Source: Firmicutes bacterium CAG:110 (lineage in GTDB: Bacteria; Bacillota; Clostridia; Oscillospirales; Oscillospiraceae). Taken from it: a stretch of DNA of 18,314 bases. The translations under genes and the position numbers were made by a program. The notes beneath the pieces were generated by a model, which was not told the origin of the DNA, made no database searches, and was given only the letters and a program-made list of their open reading frames with translations. Positions 7,305 through 14,240 of this stretch are shown here, piece by piece (the stretch's first letter is position 1; every line of letters starts with the position of its first letter). The DNA lies in NCBI GenBank assembly GCA_000434635.1, contig HF988123.1:9740-28053 (forward strand), read 5' to 3'.

Positions 7305-8498
7305 TTATTGGTGCTCACAGGATTCCTGATTGAAGGCGAGAGGGTCGAAGGTGATGATGGTGTGGTAGGTTTTGCCCTCCCGGGCGCACAGCGCTTCCTC
7401 AAGCTTATCCTGAATTTCCTGCTTCGTAAGCTTCGTGTCCTGGGGCATGGCAATGTCAAAAATGAGGTTGGTATGCCCGCCGCCGGGGACCATGCGGAAA
7501 TCGTGGGTTTTCAGCCGGGCGTCCATTTCGCTGAGCAAGTCGTCCACGAGAATGTGAAGCCGGGTCAGCTCCGGGTCGTCCGTTACCACGGGATCGTAGT
7601 GAATGACCAGATGGATGTTGTGGCTTTTCAGACACTCCCGCTCCATGTCGTCGATCAGCTCGTGGCACTGCATGGGGTCTTCCTTGCAGTCCATTTCCAC
7701 GTGGATGGTGGCAAAGCGCTGGCCGGGGCCGTAATCGTGAACCATCAGGTCGTGATATCCCAGAACCTTGGGCTGGGCGCTGATGTAGTCCACGATACGC
7801 GATTGAAGTTCGGGGGAGGCAGCTTCGCCAAGCAGGGGACTGATGGTCTCCTTCGCCAGCTTGGCACCGCTGTAGAGAATGAACAGCGACACGGCCAGAC
7901 CCACGAAGCCGTCAATGGACAGCCCGGAAACGGCCTCGATGACGGCGGCCAGCAGGACGGCGGCGGTGGTGATGATGTCGTTGCGGCTGTCCTCGGAGGT
8001 TGCGAGCAAAGTGGTGGAGTTGATTTTCCTGCCCAGCGTCCGGTTGAACAGGCACAGCCACAGCTTGACGGCGATGGACAGCACCAGCACCGCCGCCAGC
8101 GGGGCGGAAAACACCACTGGCACCGGGGAGAGGATTTTCCCCACGGAGGTCTTTGCCAGCTCGAAGCCGATAATGACGATCATGGCGGAGACCACCAGAC
8201 CGGACAGGTATTCAAACCGGGCGTGGCCGTAGGGGTGTTCCGCGTCGGCGGGCTGCTCCGCCAGCTTGAAGCCAACCAGCGTCACAATGGAGCTGGCCGC
8301 ATCGGACAGGTTGTTCATGGCGTCAGCAGTGATGGAAACGGAGCCGGACAGGGTGCCAATAATGACTTTCCCGAGGAAAAGGAAGAAATTGCAGAGAATG
8401 CCCACGATCCCGGACAGAGTACCCACGGCGGCGCGCACTTTGGGGTCGCTGGTCTGGTCGGCGTTTTTAACAAAGAGACGCAGCAAAAAATGTGCCAT
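7305..8498 (-). CDS. Cation diffusion facilitator metal exporter with extended C-terminus
   Basis: This 397-residue CDF transporter exports a divalent metal from the cytoplasm by proton antiport. Six hydrophobic segments span about 25-215. The transport-site positions read Asn62-x3-Asp66 in helix 2 and Asp170-x3-Asp174 in helix 5; this N-D/D-D pattern is the one associated with manganese exporters such as MntE rather than zinc exporters, which carry His. HPYGHARFEYLSG at 88-100 is a conserved cytoplasmic loop. The usual cytoplasmic ferredoxin-like domain (about 222-305) is followed by about 90 extra residues with a second beta-alpha-beta pattern (GHTNLIFDIAMP, 341-352). The start is the ATG at 8498 with AGGAGG 7 bases upstream; the open frame to 8561 is only leader. 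No metal riboswitch is visible. Metal specificity is inferred. Confidence 0.92.
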   Translation of the reverse strand: MAHFLLRLFVKNADQTSDPKVRAAVGTLSGIVGILCNFFLFLGKVIIGTLSGSVSITADAMNNLSDAASSIVTLVGFKLAEQPADAEHPYGHARFEYLSGLVVSAMIVIIGFELAKTSVGKILSPVPVVFSAPLAAVLVLSIAVKLWLCLFNRTLGRKINSTTLLATSEDSRNDIITTAAVLLAAVIEAVSGLSIDGFVGLAVSLFILYSGAKLAKETISPLLGEAASPELQSRIVDYISAQPKVLGYHDLMVHDYGPGQRFATIHVEMDCKEDPMQCHELIDDMERECLKSHNIHLVIHYDPVVTDDPELTRLHILVDDLLSEMDARLKTHDFRMVPGGGHTNLIFDIAMPQDTKLTKQEIQDKLEEALCAREGKTYHTIITFDPLAFNQESCEHQ

Positions 8499-8526
8499 AA
8501 CCCGGCCTCCTATAGAAAGTCCGTAT

Positions 8527-8535
8527 ATTTTACCA
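8527..8535 (-). promoter_or_regulatory. Candidate extended -10 promoter of the CDF gene
   Basis: TGGTAAAAT on the minus strand gives an extended -10 (TGn) with TAAAAT at 8527-8532. The -35 region (TTTCTT) is poor. It is about 29 bases before the CDF start. Confidence 0.45.
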
Positions 8536-8580
8536 TAGATTTCAGAAAAAAGAAAGGGCATTTTTTCTTTGAATCCAGCG

Positions 8581-8617
8581 AAAAACCTCCCGGATACCGT
8601 ATTCCGGTATCCGGGAG
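8581..8617 (-). terminator. Intrinsic terminator of the M42 / hydroxy-acid dehydrogenase operon
   Basis: A perfect 13-bp stem (8587-8599 with 8605-8617) with a 5-base loop. On the minus strand it is followed by TTTTT. It lies 17 bases after the stop codon. Confidence 0.9.
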
Positions 8618-8634
8618 AGGGAACGCAGACGATG

Positions 8635-9657
8635 TTACTTCACAAGCACCATATCCCGATTGATGGACGCCAGATTCTCCGTGCCGCACATGGCCATGGT
8701 GTCGCTCAGCTCCGCGCCGATCTTCTCAATGTAAAGCTTCACGCCTTCCTCCGCGCCGCCGTAGACCATGGGAACGAAGGGGCGGCAGATGAGTACCGCG
8801 TCGGCGCCCAGCGCCAGCGCCTTGAATACGTCCACGCCGCTGCGGATGCCGCCGTCCACGAAGATCTTTACGCCGCTGCCCTTCATGGCGTCCGCGATGT
8901 CCGCGAGGACTTCGGCTGTGGCGGCGCATTGGTCGAGAACGCGGCCACCGTGATTGCTCACCACGATGGCGGAAGCACCGGCCTCTTTGGCTTTCAGAGC
9001 GCCGGATACGGTCATGACGCCCTTGACGATGAAGGGCTTTCCGACCATTCCGGCAATCTCGGCCAGCTGCTCCACGGTCTTGCTGCCCGCCGGGGGATTC
9101 ATGTTTTTCAGGAAGGGCAGACCCGCCGCGTCAATGTCCATAGCCACGGCGAAGCAGCCGGATTCCCGGCAATAGCCCAGCTTTTCCTGAATGGTCTCCA
9201 GGTTCCAGGGCTTCACCGTGGGGATGGCGGTGCCGCCGGAGGCGGCGATGGCCTTGCAGGCGACCTTCATGACGTCGGCGTTCAGGCCGTCGCCGGTGAA
9301 GGCGGCAATGCCATTGTCGGCACAGGCTTTTACGAGAATGTTGTTGTAAGCCATGTCGTCATATTTGTCGCTGTAGTGGACGGTGACGGCGCCCACGGGA
9401 CCTGCGAAGAAGGGATAGCGGAAGGTTTTGCCGAACAGGTTCAGAGAGGTGTCCGGCGTCACACAGGGGTGAATGGTGTTCATGTTAACGCGGATGTCCT
9501 GCCACTTTTCATAGTTGCGGATGGCGGTGTCGCCAACGCCCTTGGCACCGGGGCCGGGAATGTGGTTGCCGCAGGCTTTGCCATTGCAGACGGGGCAGGC
9601 CTTGCAGTTTTTGCTGAGAACCGCACGTGCGTTTTCAAGAACTTCCTGATAAGTCAT
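8635..9657 (-). CDS. FMN-dependent alpha-hydroxy-acid dehydrogenase-like protein with N-terminal Cys cluster
   Basis: This 340-residue TIM-barrel flavoprotein belongs to the lactate/glycolate oxidase family. Seen are Lys212 in VKGVM, the catalytic SNHGGRVLD with His236 and Arg239, and the FMN-phosphate region DGGIRSGVDVFKALALGADA at 268-287. Asp174 in AMDID is present, but the family's active-site tyrosines are not obvious, so the substrate may not be lactate or glycolate. The N-terminus carries C-x2-C-x2-C-x4-C (Cys18, 21, 24, 29), which is absent from oxidases such as glycolate oxidase and could bind iron-sulphur or zinc. In an anaerobe it probably passes electrons to a carrier rather than to oxygen. 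The start has GGGAGGAAACCATC before the ATG. It follows the M42 peptidase by 31 bases and is probably co-transcribed. Confidence 0.85.
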   Translation of the reverse strand: MTYQEVLENARAVLSKNCKACPVCNGKACGNHIPGPGAKGVGDTAIRNYEKWQDIRVNMNTIHPCVTPDTSLNLFGKTFRYPFFAGPVGAVTVHYSDKYDDMAYNNILVKACADNGIAAFTGDGLNADVMKVACKAIAASGGTAIPTVKPWNLETIQEKLGYCRESGCFAVAMDIDAAGLPFLKNMNPPAGSKTVEQLAEIAGMVGKPFIVKGVMTVSGALKAKEAGASAIVVSNHGGRVLDQCAATAEVLADIADAMKGSGVKIFVDGGIRSGVDVFKALALGADAVLICRPFVPMVYGGAEEGVKLYIEKIGAELSDTMAMCGTENLASINRDMVLVK

Positions 9658-9688
9658 GATGGTTTCCTCCCTGTTTTAGATTTTGAGA

Positions 9689-10726
9689 TCAGTGAAAGGG
9701 GTCGAGATCAATATGCTCATCGATGCGGCACAGGAACTGCGCCAGCAGCTCGATACAGTTTTCGATGTCGTCCATGTGGCACACCTCGCAGGGGCAGTGC
9801 ATGTACCGCAGGGGCAGGGACAGCAGCGCTGTGACCACGCCGGTGCCGGTGACGTGGAGGTTGTCCGCGTCGGTGTAGGTTCTGCCCATGTAGGACTCGA
9901 TCTGATAGGGAATGTTATGCTCCTTCGCAACGGCTTTCAGCAGGTCGTTGACCTTCCGGCTGCCGATGGAGCTGTTGCAGAGCACGCCGCCGCAGCCCAG
10001 CTTCACCTCGCCGGACTGCTTGGCATCCACGCCGGGATAATCGGAGGCAAAAGTGACGTCGGTGACGATGGCAACGTCGGGACGGATGGCAGAGCCGACC
10101 CAGTGGGAACCCCGGCCGGTGGTTTCTTCGCCCACGGTGGTGGCGGCGTAAACGCCCACGGAGCAGCCCATGGCCTTTGCCCGTTTCAGGGCTTCCAGAA
10201 TGATGTAGGCGCAGCCCCGGTCGTCAATGCCCCGGGCGGAGAGAAAGCCGTTGAGCATTTCCTGATGGTAGGTGTTCATGTGGACGGGGTCGCCCTCCTG
10301 CACGTATTTCCGGGCGTCAGCGGCGTCCTTCGCGCCGATGTCGATGTACAGCTCGTCCGCTTTCAGGTCGGCCTTGTCCATGTCCTTGCTGCGGACGACC
10401 GCGCCGTAGACGGTCTGGGCATAGCCGTGGACGGCCACCTGATGGCCGGGATAAACGCCGGGGAAAATGCCGCCGGACTTGGACACACGAAGCAGGCCGT
10501 CGGGCTGGATGTGGGTGACGATCAGACCGATCTCGTCAATGTGAGCGGCCAGCATCACCTTGAAGGGCGCGTCGGGGTTCAGCACGCAGACGACGTTGCC
10601 GGTATAATCTGTGATGATCTTGTCACAGTGGGGGGTCATCTCGGCGATGACCTTCTTTTGCAGCGGGATCTCATGGCCGGAAACGGACATGCTGTCAAGC
10701 AGGGTGTAAAGGAATTCTTTGCTCAT
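9689..10726 (-). CDS. M42 family metallo-aminopeptidase (glutamyl aminopeptidase / FrvX / tetrahedral aminopeptidase type)
   Basis: This 345-residue cytoplasmic peptidase removes N-terminal residues from short peptides; relatives form dodecameric tetrahedral shells. The two-metal site is complete: His62 and Asp64 in AAHIDEIG, bridging Asp168 in GIDDRG, catalytic Glu200 and ligand Glu201 in VGEET, Asp223 in VTDV and His310 in YMH. No signal peptide is present. Its C-terminal part is rich in Cys (311, 313, 316, 324, 333), several next to the metal ligand His310. The ATG at 10726 has AAAGGAGAAA upstream and a good promoter. It is first of a two-gene unit and lies immediately downstream of the wall-peptide operon, behind a terminator, so it could finish the degradation of imported peptides; that link is inference. 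Confidence 0.94.
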   Translation of the reverse strand: MSKEFLYTLLDSMSVSGHEIPLQKKVIAEMTPHCDKIITDYTGNVVCVLNPDAPFKVMLAAHIDEIGLIVTHIQPDGLLRVSKSGGIFPGVYPGHQVAVHGYAQTVYGAVVRSKDMDKADLKADELYIDIGAKDAADARKYVQEGDPVHMNTYHQEMLNGFLSARGIDDRGCAYIILEALKRAKAMGCSVGVYAATTVGEETTGRGSHWVGSAIRPDVAIVTDVTFASDYPGVDAKQSGEVKLGCGGVLCNSSIGSRKVNDLLKAVAKEHNIPYQIESYMGRTYTDADNLHVTGTGVVTALLSLPLRYMHCPCEVCHMDDIENCIELLAQFLCRIDEHIDLDPFH

Positions 10727-10749
10727 CTGTCTTTCTCCTTTTTCCTTTT

Positions 10750-10777
10750 ACTATAGCACAAAAAATGCAATTTGCAA
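10750..10777 (-). promoter_or_regulatory. Promoter of the M42 peptidase operon
   Basis: TTGCAA (10772-10777), a 16-base spacer and TATAGT (10750-10755) on the minus strand, about 24 bases before the start codon and directly after the dppA terminator. Confidence 0.7.
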
Positions 10778-10780
10778 GGC

Positions 10781-10808
10781 AAAAGCACGGCTTTCGAGCC
10801 GTGCTTTT
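10781..10808 (-). terminator. Intrinsic terminator of the opp-dpp/ykf-like operon
   Basis: A perfect 12-bp stem (10781-10792 with 10797-10808) closed by a four-base loop, read CGAA on the minus strand. It is followed there after a few bases by an AT-rich stretch with TTTTTT. It starts 4 bases after the dppA stop codon. Confidence 0.85.
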
Positions 10809-10812
10809 GGAA

Positions 10813-11622
10813 TTAACCGTCGCTGAGAACGAAGTGGCAGAAGCGCAGAACCTCGTACCAGTCGTCGGAGTCGAAGCAGACGAATTTGTCGTCTTTCAGG
10901 GTCGCACCGGGGTAGAAGCTCTTGGAGTAGGCCACGTGGTGCTTGACGAAATCGATCTCCATGTGGAAATGCTCCGGCATGGGGACGACGCACTGCGCCG
11001 CCTTGGCGACCGCTTCCTTCGCTGCCGCTTCGATGCGTTCCACCGCCTCGTCGGGGTGCAGGGAGGTGACGCTGCCGCCCCGACCCTCGTTCACGGGTAC
11101 GGTGGTGATGGCGGGGATCAGGGTTTTGGCAAAGTCGCACAGCGCCTTGTCGCCGGTGAGCAATGCCACGGGGACGCCGTAGTATCCGGCGGTGTAGGCG
11201 TTGATGAGAAACTCACTGCACAGTGTGCCGTTGAGGAAAACGTGGTTGTTCCGACCGTTCATGGTGTGGCTCAGGGGATTGCCGGGGCAGCCTGCCCAGG
11301 CGTGGTAGCCGGTGAAGAACACGGCGTCAAATTTCTCCTGATTCAGGCCGCTCATCATGCTCAGGGGGTCGCCCGACCAACTGCGGTTCATGCGGATGCC
11401 CCGGGGAAGTCCGGCAGGGTCGATGTTCCGGGCGGAGTCGTGGGCGTCCTTCACCAGAACCTCCGCCGCACCGGCGGAAAGCGCGCCCTGACAGGCGGCG
11501 GCGACTTCGCGGGTCATCTGCTTCTGGGCAGGGCTGTAGTCAAAGGGGGTGGTGCGCTCCGTCTCCGGCCAGGAGACGATGCCGCAGGTGCCTTCCATAT
11601 CGGCACTTAAAAATACTTTCAT
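10813..11622 (-). CDS. dppA: D-aminopeptidase DppA, M55 family
   Basis: DppA is a zinc aminopeptidase that removes N-terminal D-amino acids, with D-Ala-D-Ala as the known Bacillus substrate, and acts in the cytoplasm on imported wall peptides. The 269 residues begin with the diagnostic FLSADMEGTCGI. The zinc ligands are recognisable as Asp8, Glu10, His61 (KDAHD), His107 (GYHAW) and Glu137 (CSEF), with a conserved His119 (LSHTMNG) nearby. There is no signal peptide. It is the last gene of the operon, 19 bases after the NlpC/P60 gene, and has a weaker ribosome binding site (AGGAAAGTGAG) than its neighbours. In Bacillus subtilis dppA is the first gene of the dpp operon, so the order is rearranged here. 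Confidence 0.95.
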   Translation of the reverse strand: MKVFLSADMEGTCGIVSWPETERTTPFDYSPAQKQMTREVAAACQGALSAGAAEVLVKDAHDSARNIDPAGLPRGIRMNRSWSGDPLSMMSGLNQEKFDAVFFTGYHAWAGCPGNPLSHTMNGRNNHVFLNGTLCSEFLINAYTAGYYGVPVALLTGDKALCDFAKTLIPAITTVPVNEGRGGSVTSLHPDEAVERIEAAAKEAVAKAAQCVVPMPEHFHMEIDFVKHHVAYSKSFYPGATLKDDKFVCFDSDDWYEVLRFCHFVLSDG

Positions 11623-11641
11623 AGTTTATTTCTCACTTTCC

Positions 11642-12460
11642 TTAAAAATAGGAGCCAACCTGGGTGATGGCGGCTTTCAGGTCTGCCCGGTAGTCGGGGT
11701 CATCGGGGTTCAGAGAATTGAAGGCGAAGCCGTTGTCCCCGCTGCGGCCGGTGCTGTGGCAGTAGCGGCCGTGACCTAAGTACATGGCGACATGGCCGGG
11801 GAAGAACAGCAGATCGCCGGGTTTCACATTTTCCAGAGAAATTTCGTGGATGGGAAAGTCCTCCATGATATGGGCGTCCCGGTAAATAAGAATGCCGCAA
11901 AGCATATAGGCCGTGGACACCAGACCGGAGCAGTCGATGCCCATGGGAGACTTGCCGCCCCAACGGTAATGGGTGCCCTGATAGAGCATGGCGGCATCCA
12001 CCAGCGCCTGACGAAGGGTTTCCTCGTCCTGAGACAGGGGCGCGGTATAGTACTCTCCGAGGATGCTTTCCGGGACGAATCCCGTTCGGCCATCCGCCAG
12101 ACGCACCTGCTGCCAGCCCTTTTCCGGCTGACCCACCGGGGAGAGAATGCCGCCACGGGGAAGGGCGGCCATGATCCAGCCTTGTACCTTGGGGACGGAA
12201 AGCACGTCGCAGAAGTTCTTATTGCGGACGATTTTCTTGGGCAGCGCCGCCCAAGCGTCGGCGGCCGCGTCGCCGACGATCAGATCATCGGCGGAGACGA
12301 TACCCTCATAGCGGTAATGGGTGCGGACGCGGTACCAGCCGGGGGCAGGTTCTTCCAGAATATCCACCACCATGCCGTACAGCGCCTCGTCTTCCAGCGT
12401 GCTTTCCCGGGTGGGGGCGGCCAGCAGGGCGCAGATGGGGACGTTTACAATGGCTTTCAT
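11642..12460 (-). CDS. SH3-NlpC/P60 gamma-D-glutamyl-L-diamino acid endopeptidase, YkfC-like
   Basis: This 272-residue cysteine peptidase should cut the gamma-D-Glu-diaminopimelate bond of free wall peptides, releasing L-Ala-D-Glu. Two SH3-like modules come first (about 1-62 and 85-135), then the NlpC/P60 domain (about 145-272). The catalytic residues are Cys177 in MGIDCSGL, His223 in PGHVAMYLG and His235 in RYCHSTGR. The 12-residue His-His spacing is the one I recall for YkfC. The absence of a signal peptide distinguishes it from secreted wall hydrolases and fits recycling. Its ATG abuts the stop of the preceding hydrolase gene with no gap (TAA-ATG), and GGGAGAG lies inside that gene. In Bacillus ykfC sits in the same dpp-ykf cluster. 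Confidence 0.92.
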   Translation of the reverse strand: MKAIVNVPICALLAAPTRESTLEDEALYGMVVDILEEPAPGWYRVRTHYRYEGIVSADDLIVGDAAADAWAALPKKIVRNKNFCDVLSVPKVQGWIMAALPRGGILSPVGQPEKGWQQVRLADGRTGFVPESILGEYYTAPLSQDEETLRQALVDAAMLYQGTHYRWGGKSPMGIDCSGLVSTAYMLCGILIYRDAHIMEDFPIHEISLENVKPGDLLFFPGHVAMYLGHGRYCHSTGRSGDNGFAFNSLNPDDPDYRADLKAAITQVGSYF

Positions 12461-13258
12461 TTATTTCTCTCCCTTCATAGCGTCGTAGATCATCCGGGAC
12501 AGCTGCCCGATGAGCCGGTTTTGCTGGGGCTGACCGTCCAGCGCGGGGCCGTCCCATGTAAAAATGCCAAGATAATAGGGGCGGTCGTCCGTCAGGAAAA
12601 TGCCCACGTCGTGGTTCAGGTGATCCAGCCCGCCGGGCTTGTGGAGCACGGTCACGGCGTCGGGGATGTATCGCTGCAATGCGTCGGTACTGCGGCAGCG
12701 GGAAAGAAAATCGAAGGCAACCTCCCGCAGGGCCTTATTCAGGATTTCCCCATGGTACAGTCGGGAAAATACCCGGTACAGGTCGGCGGGGGAGGTATAG
12801 TTGTTCCGCCCCTCGGCGATGGCCTGAAAGTCCAGCATTTTCCGCTGGAGAGAGGTCTGGGTCAGGCCGATTGCCCGGCAATACTGATTGACGTGATCGT
12901 AGCCCAGCAGGGAAATGACGGTGTTAGTGGCGGTGTTGTCGCTGGAAACGATCATCCAGTACAGCATTTCCCAGAAAGAAGCGCCGTCCTGCCGGTAGCC
13001 GGGTTCAAAAACCTCGGTGTCGCTGCAAAAATCCCCCGGGGCAATGGCAAGGGGCTGGTCAAGAGACAGCTTCCCGTCCATCACGTCCTGAAGAGCGCAG
13101 CACAGAATGGATACCTTGATGGTGGAGGCGGAGACCACGCGAGTGTTCTCCCGAATGGCGACGATGGGGGTGCCGGTGGTCAAGTCCACGCAGTATAACG
13201 CGGTTTTGGCGGGAAACGCATCCATGACCGCGTTCAGCCGGGAAGCCAGATCGTTCAT
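12461..13258 (-). CDS. Cytoplasmic serine hydrolase of the class A beta-lactamase / penicillin-binding fold
   Basis: This 265-residue protein has the three hallmarks of the fold: nucleophile Ser45 with Lys48 (STIK), SDN at 106-108 and KPG at 207-209 in place of KTG. Glu149-x3-Asn153 followed by Tyr-Thr-Ser lies where class A enzymes carry Glu166/Asn170. Such proteins hydrolyse beta-lactams or acyl-D-Ala peptide bonds outside the cytoplasm, but this one has no signal peptide or membrane helix. Between an LD-carboxypeptidase and a YkfC-like endopeptidase, it more likely acts on imported wall peptides or modified peptides; the reaction is unknown. The start is the ATG at 13258, which has GGAGG 7 bases upstream. 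The ATG at 13264 lies too close to that site. It begins 2 bases after the S66 gene. Confidence 0.85.
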   Translation of the reverse strand: MNDLASRLNAVMDAFPAKTALYCVDLTTGTPIVAIRENTRVVSASTIKVSILCCALQDVMDGKLSLDQPLAIAPGDFCSDTEVFEPGYRQDGASFWEMLYWMIVSSDNTATNTVISLLGYDHVNQYCRAIGLTQTSLQRKMLDFQAIAEGRNNYTSPADLYRVFSRLYHGEILNKALREVAFDFLSRCRSTDALQRYIPDAVTVLHKPGGLDHLNHDVGIFLTDDRPYYLGIFTWDGPALDGQPQQNRLIGQLSRMIYDAMKGEK

Positions 13259-13260
13259 GG

Positions 13261-14175
13261 TCATGCCTCCAATGTGATGCTGCCCGCGTCCGCGTTCAGA
13301 CGGCACTTGCGGCCCATGGGCAGCGCCAGGGTGGTGGCGCAGTGGCCGCAGGCCAAGTCCATGACGGCGGGTTTTCCGGCGGGGACGATGAGCTGGGTGA
13401 AGATCTCGTCCAGCGTCAGGGTACGCTCCGGCATTTCCGGCACGCAGTCCGTCCACGCGCCCAGAATGATACCGGCGCAGTCCCGGAATTTCCCGGCATT
13501 GCGCAGCTGGGTGAGCATACTATCCAGACGATAGGTCTTTTCCCCGATGTCCTCCAGAAACAGGATTTTGCCCTTGGTATCGACCTCCCAAGGCGTGCCG
13601 AGAGACGCCGCCAGCAGGGACAGATTGCCGCCGCAGAGAACGCCTTCCGCCTTACCCGGAACCAACGTGCGGATGCTCTGACCTTCCGGATTGGAAAGTG
13701 CGCCGTTCAGACCGCCGAACAGGGCCTTTTTCAGATAGTCGAGTGTGTATGTATCCGGGTGCGGCTCCGTGGAGGGCATGGTGCAGTGGAAGGTGGCGAG
13801 ACCGCAGACCTGATTCAGAAACAGGTGCAGGGCGGTGACGTCGGAATAGCCGCCGAACCACTTGGGGTTCTTCCGGATAGCGTCCGCGTCCAGCAGGGGA
13901 AGAATGCGGTGGCCACCGTAGCCGCCGCGGATGCACCACACGCCGTCAATGGTTTTGTCGGCAAAGGCGCGGTTGACGTCCTCCGCCCTCTGGGCGTCCG
14001 TTGCGGCCAGATAGCCGTCCCGGTTGGCAAAATAGCAGGAGGGGTACAGCACCGGCTCCATGCCCAGCCGACGGACGAGGTCAAGAGCGCCGGGCAGTTT
14101 TTCCTCCGGCACGGCGGAGGCGGGGGCGACCAGCGCCACTCTGGCGCCGGGGAAAAGGGGCTTGGGATCGATCAT
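13261..14175 (-). CDS. ldcA: LD-carboxypeptidase, S66 family (LdcA/YkfA-like)
   Basis: This cytoplasmic serine peptidase removes the terminal D-Ala from murein tetrapeptides, giving the tripeptide used in recycling. The 304 residues start with the family's GARVALVAPAS. The Ser-Glu-His triad is recognisable as Ser111 in GGYSDVTAL, Glu208 in FLEDIGE and His278 in ACGHCA. IRGGYGGHRILPLLD at 82-96 is the conserved strand-loop before the nucleophile. Length and triad spacing match known LdcA enzymes. The start is the ATG at 14175 with GAGGTG upstream; the frame open to 14244 is leader that contains a stem-loop and overlaps the end of oppF. Some S66 proteins (MccF) instead cleave microcin C-type toxins, but the wall-peptide context favours LdcA/YkfA. 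Confidence 0.94.
   Translation of the reverse strand: MIDPKPLFPGARVALVAPASAVPEEKLPGALDLVRRLGMEPVLYPSCYFANRDGYLAATDAQRAEDVNRAFADKTIDGVWCIRGGYGGHRILPLLDADAIRKNPKWFGGYSDVTALHLFLNQVCGLATFHCTMPSTEPHPDTYTLDYLKKALFGGLNGALSNPEGQSIRTLVPGKAEGVLCGGNLSLLAASLGTPWEVDTKGKILFLEDIGEKTYRLDSMLTQLRNAGKFRDCAGIILGAWTDCVPEMPERTLTLDEIFTQLIVPAGKPAVMDLACGHCATTLALPMGRKCRLNADAGSITLEA
13266..13270 (-). promoter_or_regulatory. Ribosome binding site deciding the start of the beta-lactamase-fold gene
   Basis: GGAGG lies 7 bases before the ATG at 13258 but only 1 base before the alternative ATG at 13264 that overlaps the S66 stop. The downstream ATG is therefore the likely start. Confidence 0.65.
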
Positions 14176-14202
14176 GGCAGGCACCTCGAAAAGAAATATG
14201 GC

Positions 14203-14234
14203 GCAAGCAGAACACATACCCGTGCTCTGCTTGC
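14203..14234 (-). promoter_or_regulatory. Intercistronic stem-loop between oppF and the hydrolase genes
   Basis: Arms 14203-14215 and 14222-14234 pair over 13 bases (one G-U pair in the minus-strand RNA) around a 6-base loop. It lies in the only sizeable gap (65 bases) of the long operon. After the stem the RNA continues GCCAUAUUUCUUUUC, without a tight U-run, so it is not a good terminator. It may partly attenuate transcription or protect the upstream transporter mRNA from decay. Confidence 0.6.
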
Positions 14235-14240
14235 AGAATG

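Noticed and set aside
8499..8534. Metal-sensing riboswitch before the CDF gene
   Set aside because: The predicted leader is only about 25-30 bases, too short for a NiCo or yybP-ykoY manganese riboswitch.
7266..8663. Long plus-strand open frame of 465 codons opposite the CDF gene
   Set aside because: It is the antisense of a clearly conserved gene, its product is Gly/His/Val/Asp-rich with no family resemblance, and GC-rich codon bias readily leaves such frames open. The same holds for the long plus-strand frames at 1301-2296, 2278-3564, 8569-9834, 9683-10756, 11792-13198, 13342-14340 and 14001-15275.
10762..10776. TGCAA-A-TTGCA as a second terminator stem after dppA
   Set aside because: The loop would be a single base, which cannot fold as a hairpin. 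The bases are better explained as part of the M42 promoter.
13265..13456. Upstream extension of the beta-lactamase-fold gene to 13456
   Set aside because: The added residues lie inside the S66 gene in another frame and are Arg/His/Pro-rich without family similarity. GGAGG at 13266-13270 places the start at 13258.
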